From positions 46,448 through 110,447 of the forward strand of contig NZ_LPNR01000128.1 in the NCBI RefSeq assembly GCF_019266065.1: a stretch of DNA of 64,000 nucleotides, in the 5' to 3' direction. How positions within the stretch are numbered: the first letter of the stretch is position 1; every line of letters begins with the position of its first letter. This stretch comes from Nocardia sp. MH4 (GTDB taxonomy: Bacteria > Actinomycetota > Actinomycetes > Mycobacteriales > Mycobacteriaceae). The notes beneath the pieces were generated by a model. That model did no database searches, had not been told where the DNA came from, and saw only the letters and a list, made by a program, of their open reading frames with translations. Of the stretch, positions 41,714 through 50,452 are shown in pieces. The translations under genes were made by a program, and so were the position numbers.

Positions 41714-42988
41714 ATGGACAGTCACGCCGCTATCGTCGGTGCGCAGCTCCGAGCCGCCCGCGAGGCCGCAGGCGTTTCGTTGGCTGCGTTGGCGGCCGAA
41801 ATTCACCGGGGGAAGTCCGCGCTGGCCTACTACGAGACCGGTGAGCGCACACCGCCGCCGGATGTCATAGCGTGTTACGAGAAGCGATTCGGTGGCCTTC
41901 AAGATCCAGTCGCTACCCTCGCCGACCTTGGAAAGGCTGACGTGGAAAGACGCGCGTTCCTGCGTGGCGGGTACTCGACAGCGCTGGGCGCCTCGGTATT
42001 GCGGCCTGGATGGCTGGACACCTCCGCACCAGTATCAAGAGCGCAGAGCGCGATCCGGCACGTCGGATCTTCCGATGTCACCGACGTCCGCAACGTCATG
42101 ACGCTGTTCTCCCAGATCGAACAGCGCATGGGGGGTGGCCACGGGCGACGCGCTGTTGTCCAGTACCTCAGCAGTGAGGTCGTCGACTACCTCAACGGCA
42201 CCTACACCGACGAAGTCGTGCGCCGAGATATGTTCTCGGCAGCGGCCGAGATGGCGTACTTGGCAGGTTGGATGGCCTTCGACAACGACGAGCATTCCGC
42301 GGCTCAGCGCTATTTCGCGACGGCGACCAAACTCGCCGCCGAGGCGGAGGATGCGCCGTTGACCGGCCACATCTTGCGTGCGATGGCGCACCAGGCGATC
42401 GACCTCGGACACGCCGCAGAGGGGCTCGAATTGGCCGCGGCTTCCGTCGCTGGCTCCCGGTACAGCACTGCTACCCCCCGCGAGCGAGCATTGCTCAAGA
42501 TTGTCCACGCGAAAGCCCTCAGCGTTGCCGGCCGACGTTCGGAGGCTGCGAAGGCTGTGATTGTCGCCGAACAGGACCTCGCCTCGGCATCGAGCTCAAT
42601 CGCTGAACCCTCGCGGGTGTTCTTCTTCACCGAGGCCAGCCTGGCCCACGAAACTGCGTGTGTTCTCCGTGACTCCGGTGACCTGCACGGCGCTGCTGAA
42701 CAGTTCGACCGCAGTGTGCGCAAACGGAAAGCACAGGCATTTGCACGAACTCATGCGGTCACCCTCGGCTACCTAGGGGCGGTGCAAGCGAGACAGGGCG
42801 ACCTCGAAGTAGCTTGCGCAACATGGAAGTCCGCGCTGGTGTCGATGGGTCAGGTTCAATCTGGTCGCACACGCGCCGTGGCACACGGTATCCGGGCGGC
42901 CGTCGCGCCGCATCGTGGTTCGGCGGTGGAGGGGCTGGCCGAAATCGATAACCGAGCCTCTGAATACCTGCAAGCACAAGGGAAATAG
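41714..42988 (+). CDS. XRE-type regulator with TPR-like repeats
   Basis: A 424-residue regulator. Residues 8-66 are a Cro/CI HTH (IVGAQLRAAREAAGVSLAALAAEIHRGKSALAYYETGERTPPPDVI). Then VERRAFLRGGYSTALGAS, a conserved linker of Streptomyces/Nocardia XRE-TPR proteins, and helical repeats (AEMAYLAGWMAFDNDEHSAAQRYFATATKLAAEA and following). The ligand is unknown. The TrmO-like gene begins 10 bases after its stop. Confidence 0.87.
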   Translation: MDSHAAIVGAQLRAAREAAGVSLAALAAEIHRGKSALAYYETGERTPPPDVIACYEKRFGGLQDPVATLADLGKADVERRAFLRGGYSTALGASVLRPGWLDTSAPVSRAQSAIRHVGSSDVTDVRNVMTLFSQIEQRMGGGHGRRAVVQYLSSEVVDYLNGTYTDEVVRRDMFSAAAEMAYLAGWMAFDNDEHSAAQRYFATATKLAAEAEDAPLTGHILRAMAHQAIDLGHAAEGLELAAASVAGSRYSTATPRERALLKIVHAKALSVAGRRSEAAKAVIVAEQDLASASSSIAEPSRVFFFTEASLAHETACVLRDSGDLHGAAEQFDRSVRKRKAQAFARTHAVTLGYLGAVQARQGDLEVACATWKSALVSMGQVQSGRTRAVAHGIRAAVAPHRGSAVEGLAEIDNRASEYLQAQGK

Positions 42989-42998
42989 GAACGCAGCA

Positions 42999-43469
42999 AT
43001 GACTGATGAGAAGTTCGAAGTGGTACCGATCGCGCACGTGGTCGGTGGGCGCCGTGAACCCACGGACGATCAGTGGGGTGACACAGAGACGATCATCAGG
43101 ATCGATGACCCTCGGTTCAGTGAAGATTCCGTCAAGGGGCTCGACCAATTTTCCCATGTTGAGGTCGTGTTCCGGTTCCATCTGACCGATCAATCCGATC
43201 TCCACTTAGGTGCCCGCAGCGCGCGCGACAACCCTGAGTGGCCCGAGGTCGGGATCTTCGGGCACCGCAACATGCGTCGCGTCAACTGGCTCGGAGTCTC
43301 CCGCGCCCGACTGCTTCGCATCGACGGTCTCGACCTCCACGTCGCTGAACTAGACGCCGTCGACGGCACTCCCGTGTTCGATATCAAGCCGTGGTTCGCC
43401 GAGTTCGGGCCTCGCGGCGACGTCGAGCAGGCGCCCTGGTCGACCGAGATGCTCAAGAACTACTTCTAA
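42999..43469 (+). CDS. TrmO-like (UPF0066) SAM-dependent methyltransferase
   Basis: A 156-residue protein of the TsaA/TrmO family, which N6-methylates t6A37 in tRNA. Signatures are VVPIAHVVGGRREPTDDQWGD, GLDQFSHVEVVFRFHLT, EVGIFGHRNMRRVNWLGVSRARLLRIDGLDLHVAELDAVDGTPVFDIKPWF, the last being the family's most conserved stretch. It is shorter than E. coli TrmO (about 235) because the C-terminal domain is missing, as in many actinobacterial members. A weak AGGA precedes the ATG. The neighbours are regulators and nucleotide enzymes rather than tRNA genes. Confidence 0.82.
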   Translation: MTDEKFEVVPIAHVVGGRREPTDDQWGDTETIIRIDDPRFSEDSVKGLDQFSHVEVVFRFHLTDQSDLHLGARSARDNPEWPEVGIFGHRNMRRVNWLGVSRARLLRIDGLDLHVAELDAVDGTPVFDIKPWFAEFGPRGDVEQAPWSTEMLKNYF

Positions 43470-43527
43470 CCGTGCGATCTGCTCCCGGCGCGGCCAGCAA
43501 CGCTGAGGAGCCTCTGCTCGAAGACAA

Positions 43528-43836
43528 ATGCCGGAAAGGCGCAGCCGCATGGGCGATCAGGACGGCATCGACTTCAATGGTGCAAGCACCGGGGACGACT
43601 ATTGCGTTCTCCCTGATGGTCGGGTGCCGTTCTGGGTGATGCTGACCGTGGGCGATGACGCTCACTGCGTGACGCCATGGCACACGCACCAGGCCCCGTT
43701 GATCCTGTCAGCCGCGGTGATCGGCCGCGACTGCACCATCCCGGCCGGCGAAGCCATCGGCCGGGAGTTCACCGCCGCTGGCGGCCGGGGCGAACCATTG
43801 CACGACTTCCGGCTTGTGCACGATCCACGACTGTAG
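43528..43836 (+). CDS. Small hypothetical protein
   Basis: A 102-residue frame (or 95 from ATG 43549, which has AAGG upstream). The text GRVPFWVMLTVGDDAHCVTPWHTHQAPLILSAAVIGRDCTIPAGEAIGREFTAAGGRGEPLHDFRLVHDPRL looks like a beta-rich protein. H-T-H and two cysteines might bind metal. No family recognised. Confidence 0.45.
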   Translation: MPERRSRMGDQDGIDFNGASTGDDYCVLPDGRVPFWVMLTVGDDAHCVTPWHTHQAPLILSAAVIGRDCTIPAGEAIGREFTAAGGRGEPLHDFRLVHDPRL

Positions 43837-44032
43837 GGCTCCGAACTCGCAGGACCTCGCACCTGGCGACGTGGCTGGACCTTGCCGGAGGGCTGTTGGT
43901 CGACAGAGGATGCACTGTTGCTCGGTCACCTCAACACTCAGAACGAGGGAAACTGGCTCGAACCGAGTAGGTCGCGTCAGGTGCTGACGGACCCCGGATT
44001 GGTGTCGGAGGCCGCGGCTATCCTCGCGCGCC

Positions 44033-44608
44033 ATGGACCCCTCTACCGCTGCCGTCGCCGAGCTGATCGCCGCGATGGCCCCGTTCGACGATCTCGAACA
44101 GCAACACATCGAACAGACCCTGGACTGGCTCGCCGCAACGACCGATGTTTACCGTCGCATTTCGCCTGCGACGCCATCGCCGCACCTGGTGGCCTATGTG
44201 GTCTTGGTCGACCCCACCGAGCGTGGCCTTTACCTCGGTCAGCACCGCAAGTCCGGCCTTCACCTCCCGATGGGCGGGCATCTAGATCCCTTCGAGCATC
44301 CGTTCGCCGCAGCGCGCCGAGAAGCCCGTGAGGAACTGGGCATCGACGCGAGCTTCGATGTCGTCGGCCAACGGCCACTGCTTCTGACCGTGACTTCGAC
44401 CATCGGCCCCACCACCGGACACGTGGACGTTTCGCTGTGGTTCGTCGCCCGTGGCGATCGGACCAGCCGCCCAGATCTCGACCCGGGCGAGTTCGACGGT
44501 GGTCAGTGGTGGGATCTCGACCCCCACGGCCTACCCGATACGGACCCACACCTCGGCCGGTTCATCCGCAAGCTCGACACCGTCCTGCAACCCACGACCG
44601 TCCGATGA
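44033..44608 (+). CDS. NUDIX hydrolase
   Basis: A 191-residue hydrolase with a Nudix box from G82 to G103 (GHLDPFEHPFAAARREAREELG). The N-terminal 45 residues (IEQTLDWLAATTDVYRRISPATPSPHLVAYVVLVD) match a common actinobacterial NUDIX subgroup. The substrate is unknown. The kinase gene starts in an ATGA overlap with its stop. The upstream gap (43837-44032) shows no ribosome site, so translation may be leaderless. Confidence 0.88.
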   Translation: MDPSTAAVAELIAAMAPFDDLEQQHIEQTLDWLAATTDVYRRISPATPSPHLVAYVVLVDPTERGLYLGQHRKSGLHLPMGGHLDPFEHPFAAARREAREELGIDASFDVVGQRPLLLTVTSTIGPTTGHVDVSLWFVARGDRTSRPDLDPGEFDGGQWWDLDPHGLPDTDPHLGRFIRKLDTVLQPTTVR

Positions 44609-45114
44609 AACCACTGGTAGTGATCCGTGGAAACTCGGCCTCGGGCAAATCGACCACCGCGATCGCAGTCCAGCGCCGATTCGAACATGGGCAATGCGCG
44701 GTGATCTCCCAGGATCTGGTGCGGCGGAACATGCTCCGGGAACCGGACGAGGCGGGCGCGTTCAACATCGACCTGATCGAGGAGATCGCCCGTTCGTGTT
44801 CGGGGCGGGGGATGGTGGTGATCATCGAGGGAATCCTCCATGCCCACCGGTACGGGAGCATGCTCGGCCGGCTCACACATTGGGTGGAAAGGTCGTTGTT
44901 CTACAGTTTCGATCTCACCTTCGCCCAGACCCTGGACCGTCACGCGGGGCGCCCACAGGCGGCGACGATTCCACCGGAGCAGATGGCCTCGTGGTATCAC
45001 GGCTGGCAGCCGCTGCCGTTCGTCGAAGAAGTCCGCATCGATGCGAGCTGGACTCTCGATGCCGCGACAGACCGGATCTATCGCGACATCGAACACAGCC
45101 GTGGCCCAGCGTGA
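44605..45114 (+). CDS. P-loop kinase (AAA_33/uridine-kinase-like)
   Basis: A 169-residue nucleotide-binding protein. The Walker A GNSASGKST is at 9-17 and VIIEGILHAHRY at about 75 carries the second acidic motif. Substrate-side residues such as SQDLVRRNML follow the layout of small-molecule and nucleoside kinases. The phosphate acceptor cannot be told. It overlaps the NUDIX gene, and the pair may act on the same nucleotide or sugar phosphate. Confidence 0.82.
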   Translation: MKPLVVIRGNSASGKSTTAIAVQRRFEHGQCAVISQDLVRRNMLREPDEAGAFNIDLIEEIARSCSGRGMVVIIEGILHAHRYGSMLGRLTHWVERSLFYSFDLTFAQTLDRHAGRPQAATIPPEQMASWYHGWQPLPFVEEVRIDASWTLDAATDRIYRDIEHSRGPA

Positions 45115-45590
45115 TGAGCGGAGTCGCAGGCTGTTGGGCAGTGCGGGGCAACCAGTCGAGGATCTCGATGCGATCCAGCGACCGCTCGCCGGTGAAGACC
45201 TTACCTACTTCGAGTCCCTGTCGTCGGTGTGCTGGCGCGGATCGGCCTGTCACAGTGGTGGCCGTGGCGTATGTCGTTGTCGGCAAAGAGGACTGGCTGG
45301 TGTGGGGCTCTCGTGTGGTTGCCGACGAACCCGGGTTCTGTGAGGTGCGAGGTTCGGGAATCGTGGCGCCGCGCGCGGGTTGATGCGGTCGTGGCGGTTG
45401 CTCGCGACCTGGGCTGCTTGCGCTACTGGCGCAAGGTCGAAGTCGACGGTCTGGATGGAATTTGGGCATTGTGTAGACGCGGCCGGTGCGCTTTGACATC
45501 GAGTAGTTGGTCGCGCGATGATCATGCAGCGTTCATTGACGAGCGCGTGTTACGGCATTTTCTTCATGGGGGTTAATAATAAGTACCAGC
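45115..45590 (+). other. Gap with decayed coding sequence
   Basis: About 475 bases. A short plus-strand stretch near 45260-45383 (VAVAYVVVGKEDWLVWGSRVVADEPGF) looks protein-like but has no start and is followed by frames with poor composition. The last 90 bases become A/T-richer. I read it as gene remains before the membrane-protein gene. Confidence 0.35.
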
Positions 45591-46961
45591 GTGCCCGAGA
45601 GTGCGGCGAATAGCGGATCCAGTGAATTGGCTGACCATCGAGATGTCGCACCTTTTGTAGACAATCACTTGAGTAGCTCGACATCGCGAACGGCTGTCTT
45701 TTTGATCAGCGCGTCTGTGATTTACGGCGTGCTCACTATCGGTCTCCTCATATTATCGCGGACGAGCCCGGACCGCGCCCGTGAGCTCAGCCTCAAACTC
45801 ACCATCGACACCTCGACGGGCATTGACCTGCTCGCAGTCATCGCGACGGTTGTCGTCGCGCTCAACATCGCCGCGTGGTGGACTCGAACCTCAAGCCCGT
45901 CGCAGGCAACCGCAACCGCATCCGAAAGCACGGAGAGGCTGAAGGGGCGGGCAGCTGAATTCGCGCGACATCTGCACTTCTCCGATGCTGCGTTGGCGTT
46001 GGGATTGACCGCTGCGGTCGTCGGCCTTGCATCGCTCGCCGATGCTGTCCATGACGACAACCTGCTAACCGGAGTCGTGATCGTTGTTATTGCTACGGCG
46101 ATCTCGATTATCAGCATCGACTCACAGTCAGGGCTCCGTGACAGTCTGGCGCTCAGTAGGGCGTTGACCAGGCATCGTCAGAGGTCCGACCTAGCTAGGC
46201 TCAACAACATCGTCCGTGAGCCGACAACAGGAGATGATGAGTCTCCTCCGAGATGGTCAGATCTTGCAACGTCGGCCCGCTGGGCAGGCCACGCATGGAG
46301 CCGACGGCTCTGGTGGGCATACGAAGTCATCGTCGTTGTCTCGATAACGGTTGCTGGTCCAGCGGTGGTTGTCGGCACCGATCGGCTGATCCGCTCGGAT
46401 ACCGAAGGCTATTGGCAAGGGTTGGTGTGGCTTATCGTCGCAACCCTCGGGTATTGGGCAATTGTGTCAGTTCTCATCCTCATGCCACTTTGGTTGATTG
46501 TGTGTCGCCCCGTTTTCACTGCGAGGGCGATAGCAGCTATCTGCGCTGGTTTGCTTGCCCTCTTCATCGCTTTGCCGTTCGTCTACATCGGTACTGCCGA
46601 TGACTCGATCGTGGTCCGTTTGACACAGGGTGCTGCCAGCTCATGGTGGATTCTTGCACCCATTATTATCATGATTCGCTCCCTGGTGACACGCGATGAC
46701 CATGTGCGATGGTTCCCCGCGAGGTTTGCTAGACGCGCGCTCAGACGCTTGATCTGCCTACAGATCGCCAGTCTCAAGAAGCAGCTCGGAATTGGGACGC
46801 AGGAATCAGGATCGTCGGGCGCGGCTATCCCGAATTGGCTTCAGTTCTGGACGATCCCGATGTTGTTGGTCTCAGCGTCGCGAAGATGGTACCGGTCGGC
46901 ATCCGGAATGGAGATACCGCAACCGCAACCGCAACGGCCTACCGACCTCGCATCATCATGA
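45591..46961 (+). CDS. Multi-pass membrane protein of unknown family
   Basis: A 456-residue protein with about eight hydrophobic segments (TAVFLISASVIYGVLTIGLLIL, DLLAVIATVVVALNIAAWW, ALALGLTAAVVGLASLA, LTGVVIVVIATAISIIS, WWAYEVIVVVSITVAGPAVVV, GLVWLIVATLGYWAIVSVLILMPLWLIV, AIAAICAGLLALFIALPFVYI and SWWILAPIIIMI). A cytoplasmic loop of about 80 residues (DLARLNNIVREPTTGDDESPPRWSDL) separates the halves. GTG 45591 has only a weak ribosome site. Codon use is less GC-biased than in the transfer genes. It sits next to DUF4145 and HEPN-like genes. Confidence 0.7.
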   Translation: MPESAANSGSSELADHRDVAPFVDNHLSSSTSRTAVFLISASVIYGVLTIGLLILSRTSPDRARELSLKLTIDTSTGIDLLAVIATVVVALNIAAWWTRTSSPSQATATASESTERLKGRAAEFARHLHFSDAALALGLTAAVVGLASLADAVHDDNLLTGVVIVVIATAISIISIDSQSGLRDSLALSRALTRHRQRSDLARLNNIVREPTTGDDESPPRWSDLATSARWAGHAWSRRLWWAYEVIVVVSITVAGPAVVVGTDRLIRSDTEGYWQGLVWLIVATLGYWAIVSVLILMPLWLIVCRPVFTARAIAAICAGLLALFIALPFVYIGTADDSIVVRLTQGAASSWWILAPIIIMIRSLVTRDDHVRWFPARFARRALRRLICLQIASLKKQLGIGTQESGSSGAAIPNWLQFWTIPMLLVSASRRWYRSASGMEIPQPQPQRPTDLASS

Positions 46962-47262
46962 CCGTGTGGGACCGCGGCGCGTAGCGCTACGAACCGATGG
47001 TGGCCGACTAGTCCCCACCATACTGGGCGGCTACAGAGCTGAATACGAACGTGCTGCAGTACCAAACGATCTCGCGGTGCACAGGCGGCCGCTAAGCGGT
47101 GGTGGGCATCGGGGGCCTCCAACAACGAGTGTGCTCCGTCTCGGGCCGACAGTAGGGTACCGAGTCCTGCAGACTGGGACATCGACGAATCGCAGCTCGT
47201 AGGCTAGGACGTCGCTGTCAGTCTGTCGCGACTGGATGATGGATCACTGAGATAGGGATGCC
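46962..47262. other. Gap without a convincing gene
   Basis: About 300 bases between the membrane-protein and DUF4145 genes. Several short frames are shadows with poor composition. AGGG at 47254-47257 belongs to the GTG start at 47263. Nothing else is supported. Confidence 0.35.
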
Positions 47263-47988
47263 GTGGACGATCAGGTTCGCCTTCTGACTGGCTGGTTTCG
47301 TACCGGGAATTGGCCGGTACTGCCATGTCCCGCGTGCTCGAAAGGCAAGCTGACGGCCGACGATGAACATCTGAAGCACCTTCAGAGCCCAAGCACGTAT
47401 GGCTGGGAGAGCGGTGGTGATCCCACCGATATCCGCGGGATCTTCCATGGCTTCCTCTTCTGCAACGCTCAGGCATGCCGGGAGCGGGTCGCCGTTGTCG
47501 GCGACTACGCAGTCCAGTACGACATCGACGACAATCTCGATCACTACTTCCGCGTGCGGGTGCTCCATCCCCCAGTTCCAGTTGTTGAAATTCCTGATTC
47601 GGTCCCAGGTTCTATCCGACAAACCCTCCTGCGTGCTGCTGGGGTGGCGTGGAGCGATCCATCGGCGGGGATAGCGCTGCTGCGCCAGAGCATCGAGCGT
47701 CTGATGGACGAGCAAGGGATTGCCGCCACAACGACAAATGACAAATTTCGGCCGCTACACCAGCGCCTCACCGACTTTCGGGCGATCGAATCCGAAGTGG
47801 CAGACCTGTTGGAGGCCGTCAAATGGGTTGGGAACGAAGGTACTCATCCTGGAGGACTGGACGCAGTTGACTTCGTCGAAGCTGCTGAACTCGTCGAGCT
47901 AGCGCTGAAATTGCTCTTCAAGTCTGACACGTCTGCCCTACACGAACGAGCGCGCCGTGTGGTCCAAGCGAAGCGGTGGGTGCCGTAA
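47263..47988 (+). CDS. DUF4145 protein with zinc-ribbon start
   Basis: A 241-residue protein. The N-terminal part has LPCPACSKGKL and FLFCNAQAC, cysteine pairs that suggest a zinc ribbon. The C-terminal half is a DUF4145/HEPN-type helical domain with SAGIALLRQSIERLMDEQGI, LHQRLTDF and AVKWVGNEGTHPG, where the last resembles the KxxGNxxAH motif of the group. DUF4145 domains are frequent in phage-defence and restriction-linked proteins. The GTG start is supported by AGGG upstream. It is convergent with the Apea-like gene. Confidence 0.75.
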   Translation: MDDQVRLLTGWFRTGNWPVLPCPACSKGKLTADDEHLKHLQSPSTYGWESGGDPTDIRGIFHGFLFCNAQACRERVAVVGDYAVQYDIDDNLDHYFRVRVLHPPVPVVEIPDSVPGSIRQTLLRAAGVAWSDPSAGIALLRQSIERLMDEQGIAATTTNDKFRPLHQRLTDFRAIESEVADLLEAVKWVGNEGTHPGGLDAVDFVEAAELVELALKLLFKSDTSALHERARRVVQAKRWVP

Positions 47989-48158
47989 CTCAGCTCGGCT
48001 GCGCCGTCAGTGTCGTGTCGGTGCTGGCGGCGATGACCGGCGAACCACACCACCTCGCCGGTCAGTACGCCGACGGCCACGGACTCACACAATTGTCCTG
48101 CCAACGTAGTCGCGTTCTAGCTGGTCCAGACGGAGGAGGCCTGGCAGCCATCATCGAG

Positions 48159-49625
48159 CTAGCGCTCAGATCGACTCAGCGCGTATTCGACCGCAGTTGC
48201 CCGGTTTGCTGCCTCTCCGACTCCGATCTCGGCAAGGTGAGTTCGCCAGTACGATCGCCAAACCTCACGTGAGCTGTCGTCGCTGAGAATGGCATCAACC
48301 GCAGTCGGCTTGTCGCCGAGTGGCCAGTGCGGGATCGGATCGGGCCCCGTGGCGAGACAGAGCCGAGCGAGGATGGCTCGCCTCACGATGTCACGCAGCC
48401 GATCAATCGCGTATCCGAGGTTCACTGTGAGTTTCACATCGTCGCTGGTATCCGATGTCGTCGAGACCGATGCGAGGGTCTTCCGGAGCGCCTTCTCGGT
48501 GAGTTCGCCTCCATGCACGATTGTCGAGCGCAGACCGTACAGCGCTTTCACATCCCCGAAGATGCCGCGTGCAGAGTCGTCGTCGGCAGCAAGCAACGCG
48601 GATACACGCGTGCACAATCGAAGCGTAAGTCCCTCCCCCTCGTTGGTGCCCACCATGACGCCCTCCAGCGCGGTGGCCAGATCAACCAACTGCTCGAACG
48701 CGTCAGTCGTGTGATCGAATCCGCCGAACTTCTTGAGCGCCAGGCCGAAGGAGGTGTGAATCTTGCCTTCGTGTCCAGGATCTGCCGATCGAACGAGTGC
48801 TGAAAGCGCATCGAGAGCTGGGCCGTGCGCGTCATTCAACCGGATCACTCGACGAGCCACTGTGATCGACCCATCGTTCATCAACTCCCGGAGCCTGGCC
48901 GGAACCTGAGTCACCGCCGTGGACATCCCCGTAACCTCATAGACAGGTTGAGCGGTTCCATTGGTGAGAAGCGAGGCGATCAAGATGAAGTGGTCAAGCT
49001 TTCGACTGAGTTCTCTGCCGGTGTGAAAACCGGGCGTATCGAGTGTCTGGCGAAGGACTAGCAGACTCCGCGGCGTGAGTCCCTTGACGGACGGCCGACG
49101 CTGCAAGACGTGTGCCGAGTCCGGAATCTGTCTGCGGATCACGATATTTGACGCTGACCCGACCTGATCGGGTATGACCTTGATGCCTTCGAGCTCGATC
49201 GACGCACCCGACTCCGTTGTCAGGTGGGAAACCAATCGTGCTACGACAAAGTCTCCCGGTGCCCCAGTGAGGACCCGTTCGAGTTCATCCATGACCTCCT
49301 TCACCGGCGCTCCGGTCGGCGAAAAATCATCCGCATAACCACACTGGTAGAGAACTTCCTCAAGGAAGGTATCGATATACTGCTGAACAGTAAACGACTT
49401 GAAGAAGTCATCAAGGTCGTCGAACAGGGCGGGAAAGGACTGGAGGAGCTCGTCCTTGAGCGCGGTGTACTCTGACCGACTTCGGATTCGATCGGCATCG
49501 AAGTCGATATCCGCCTGGAGTCTCGGAGCATCAGACCACATCGGAATCACTCGATCAGACGTCAGCTCCTCGAAGGCTGCGGCAACGAGGGCGCTACACA
49601 GCTCCCGAATACGTGTCTCACTCAC
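48159..49625 (-). CDS. Apea-HEPN-like protein
   Basis: A 488-residue protein. The C-terminal third carries DVKALYGLRSTIVHGGELTEKALRK, an R-x4-H motif in the context typical of Apea-like HEPN domains, many of which are RNases that act in defence. The N-terminal two thirds are helical and unassigned (FDDLDDFFKSFTVQQYIDTFLEEVLY, LVVRLRQTLDTPGFHTG-like stretch). ATG 49625 has no strong ribosome site. With the DUF4145 and membrane genes it forms a compact accessory group; an abortive-infection role is inference. Confidence 0.6.
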   Translation of the reverse strand: MSETRIRELCSALVAAAFEELTSDRVIPMWSDAPRLQADIDFDADRIRSRSEYTALKDELLQSFPALFDDLDDFFKSFTVQQYIDTFLEEVLYQCGYADDFSPTGAPVKEVMDELERVLTGAPGDFVVARLVSHLTTESGASIELEGIKVIPDQVGSASNIVIRRQIPDSAHVLQRRPSVKGLTPRSLLVLRQTLDTPGFHTGRELSRKLDHFILIASLLTNGTAQPVYEVTGMSTAVTQVPARLRELMNDGSITVARRVIRLNDAHGPALDALSALVRSADPGHEGKIHTSFGLALKKFGGFDHTTDAFEQLVDLATALEGVMVGTNEGEGLTLRLCTRVSALLAADDDSARGIFGDVKALYGLRSTIVHGGELTEKALRKTLASVSTTSDTSDDVKLTVNLGYAIDRLRDIVRRAILARLCLATGPDPIPHWPLGDKPTAVDAILSDDSSREVWRSYWRTHLAEIGVGEAANRATAVEYALSRSER

Positions 49626-49948
49626 CAGTCACTATCTACCACAGAAGATTCAGCGTCGATGCCTTCATCGGTAGCTCAGCGGCTATCGCTCGCACTGGGT
49701 CTTGCGTACAGACCGGCGGTTGGCCGCGGTTTCCGCTGAGACCGAGCGAGATATCCGGTCGCCTAGTGAGGTGTCGTCGATGATGTCGGCGGCTACTCTT
49801 GCGGGGCATCCGCCTACCCATCACGACAGCGGCGGTACGAAATCCGACGCCGACGCGGGCGGAGGGTGCGACGACGTCGCGCCGACCTGTGTTGTGTCGC
49901 AGTATAGTTCAAACCAGTGGGTACCGTTTCTCTCTGTAATCTTGTGTT
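49626..49948. other. Gap without a convincing gene
   Basis: About 320 bases upstream of both the HEPN-like gene (-) and the small zinc-ribbon gene (+), so it should hold divergent promoters. AT-richer around 49900-49950 (TATAGTTC, TTGTGTTATG). No gene, repeat or tRNA seen. Confidence 0.35.
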
Positions 49949-50173
49949 ATGGCGGACAATGCGGATAGTGACTGGACGTGGACCTGTAACCTGTGCCAGG
50001 TCAATACCACCACTGAATGGGATGACGAACTTGAGCAGGACATTGGCCTACCTGCCTTCGCTGCGCCGTTCTCTGATCGCGTGATCAATATTTGTGATGC
50101 GTGTGCAGGAATTCGAGGACCGCACGAGCTGACCGAGTTGGCGCGCACCCTCGCCGAGAACTCTGAACGGTGA
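49949..50173 (+). CDS. Small zinc-ribbon protein
   Basis: A 74-residue protein with CNLCQVN near residue 13 and CDACAG near 49, four cysteines in two CxxC pairs about 36 apart, the spacing of a small zinc ribbon. The text between them is acidic (WDDELEQDIG). No ribosome site is clear, and the ATG follows TGTGTT, so leaderless translation is possible. Function unknown. It lies just before the relaxase gene's 3' end on the opposite strand. Confidence 0.5.
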   Translation: MADNADSDWTWTCNLCQVNTTTEWDDELEQDIGLPAFAAPFSDRVINICDACAGIRGPHELTELARTLAENSER

Positions 50174-50452
50174 AAGAGGCTGCGGCGCAACCTTGGTAGC
50201 CAGCGAGCTGAAGGCGGGTCGATCGGGAGTGCCGTCGCGTTGTCCCTCTGCTGCACCGACTTCCCGAAACCGAGGTCTGGCGGGGTCGAGTTGGTACTGC
50301 GATCGCGCCGGTTGGTTGTGCGGCGGCAGGATGGCCGCAGCGCGAGCGCGTGATTGCTGTGGAGGCGGATCCGAAACACCTTTGGATCGGCGGCGGGATC
50401 CTAAGTGGCGAGGAAGAACACCCAGCTCTAGCCCCGGCTCCTGGTTTGGCGC

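Noticed and set aside
45229..45576. Plus-strand frame of 115 codons before the membrane-protein gene
   Set aside because: Mixed composition, no ribosome site, overlaps another decayed frame; treated as gene remains.
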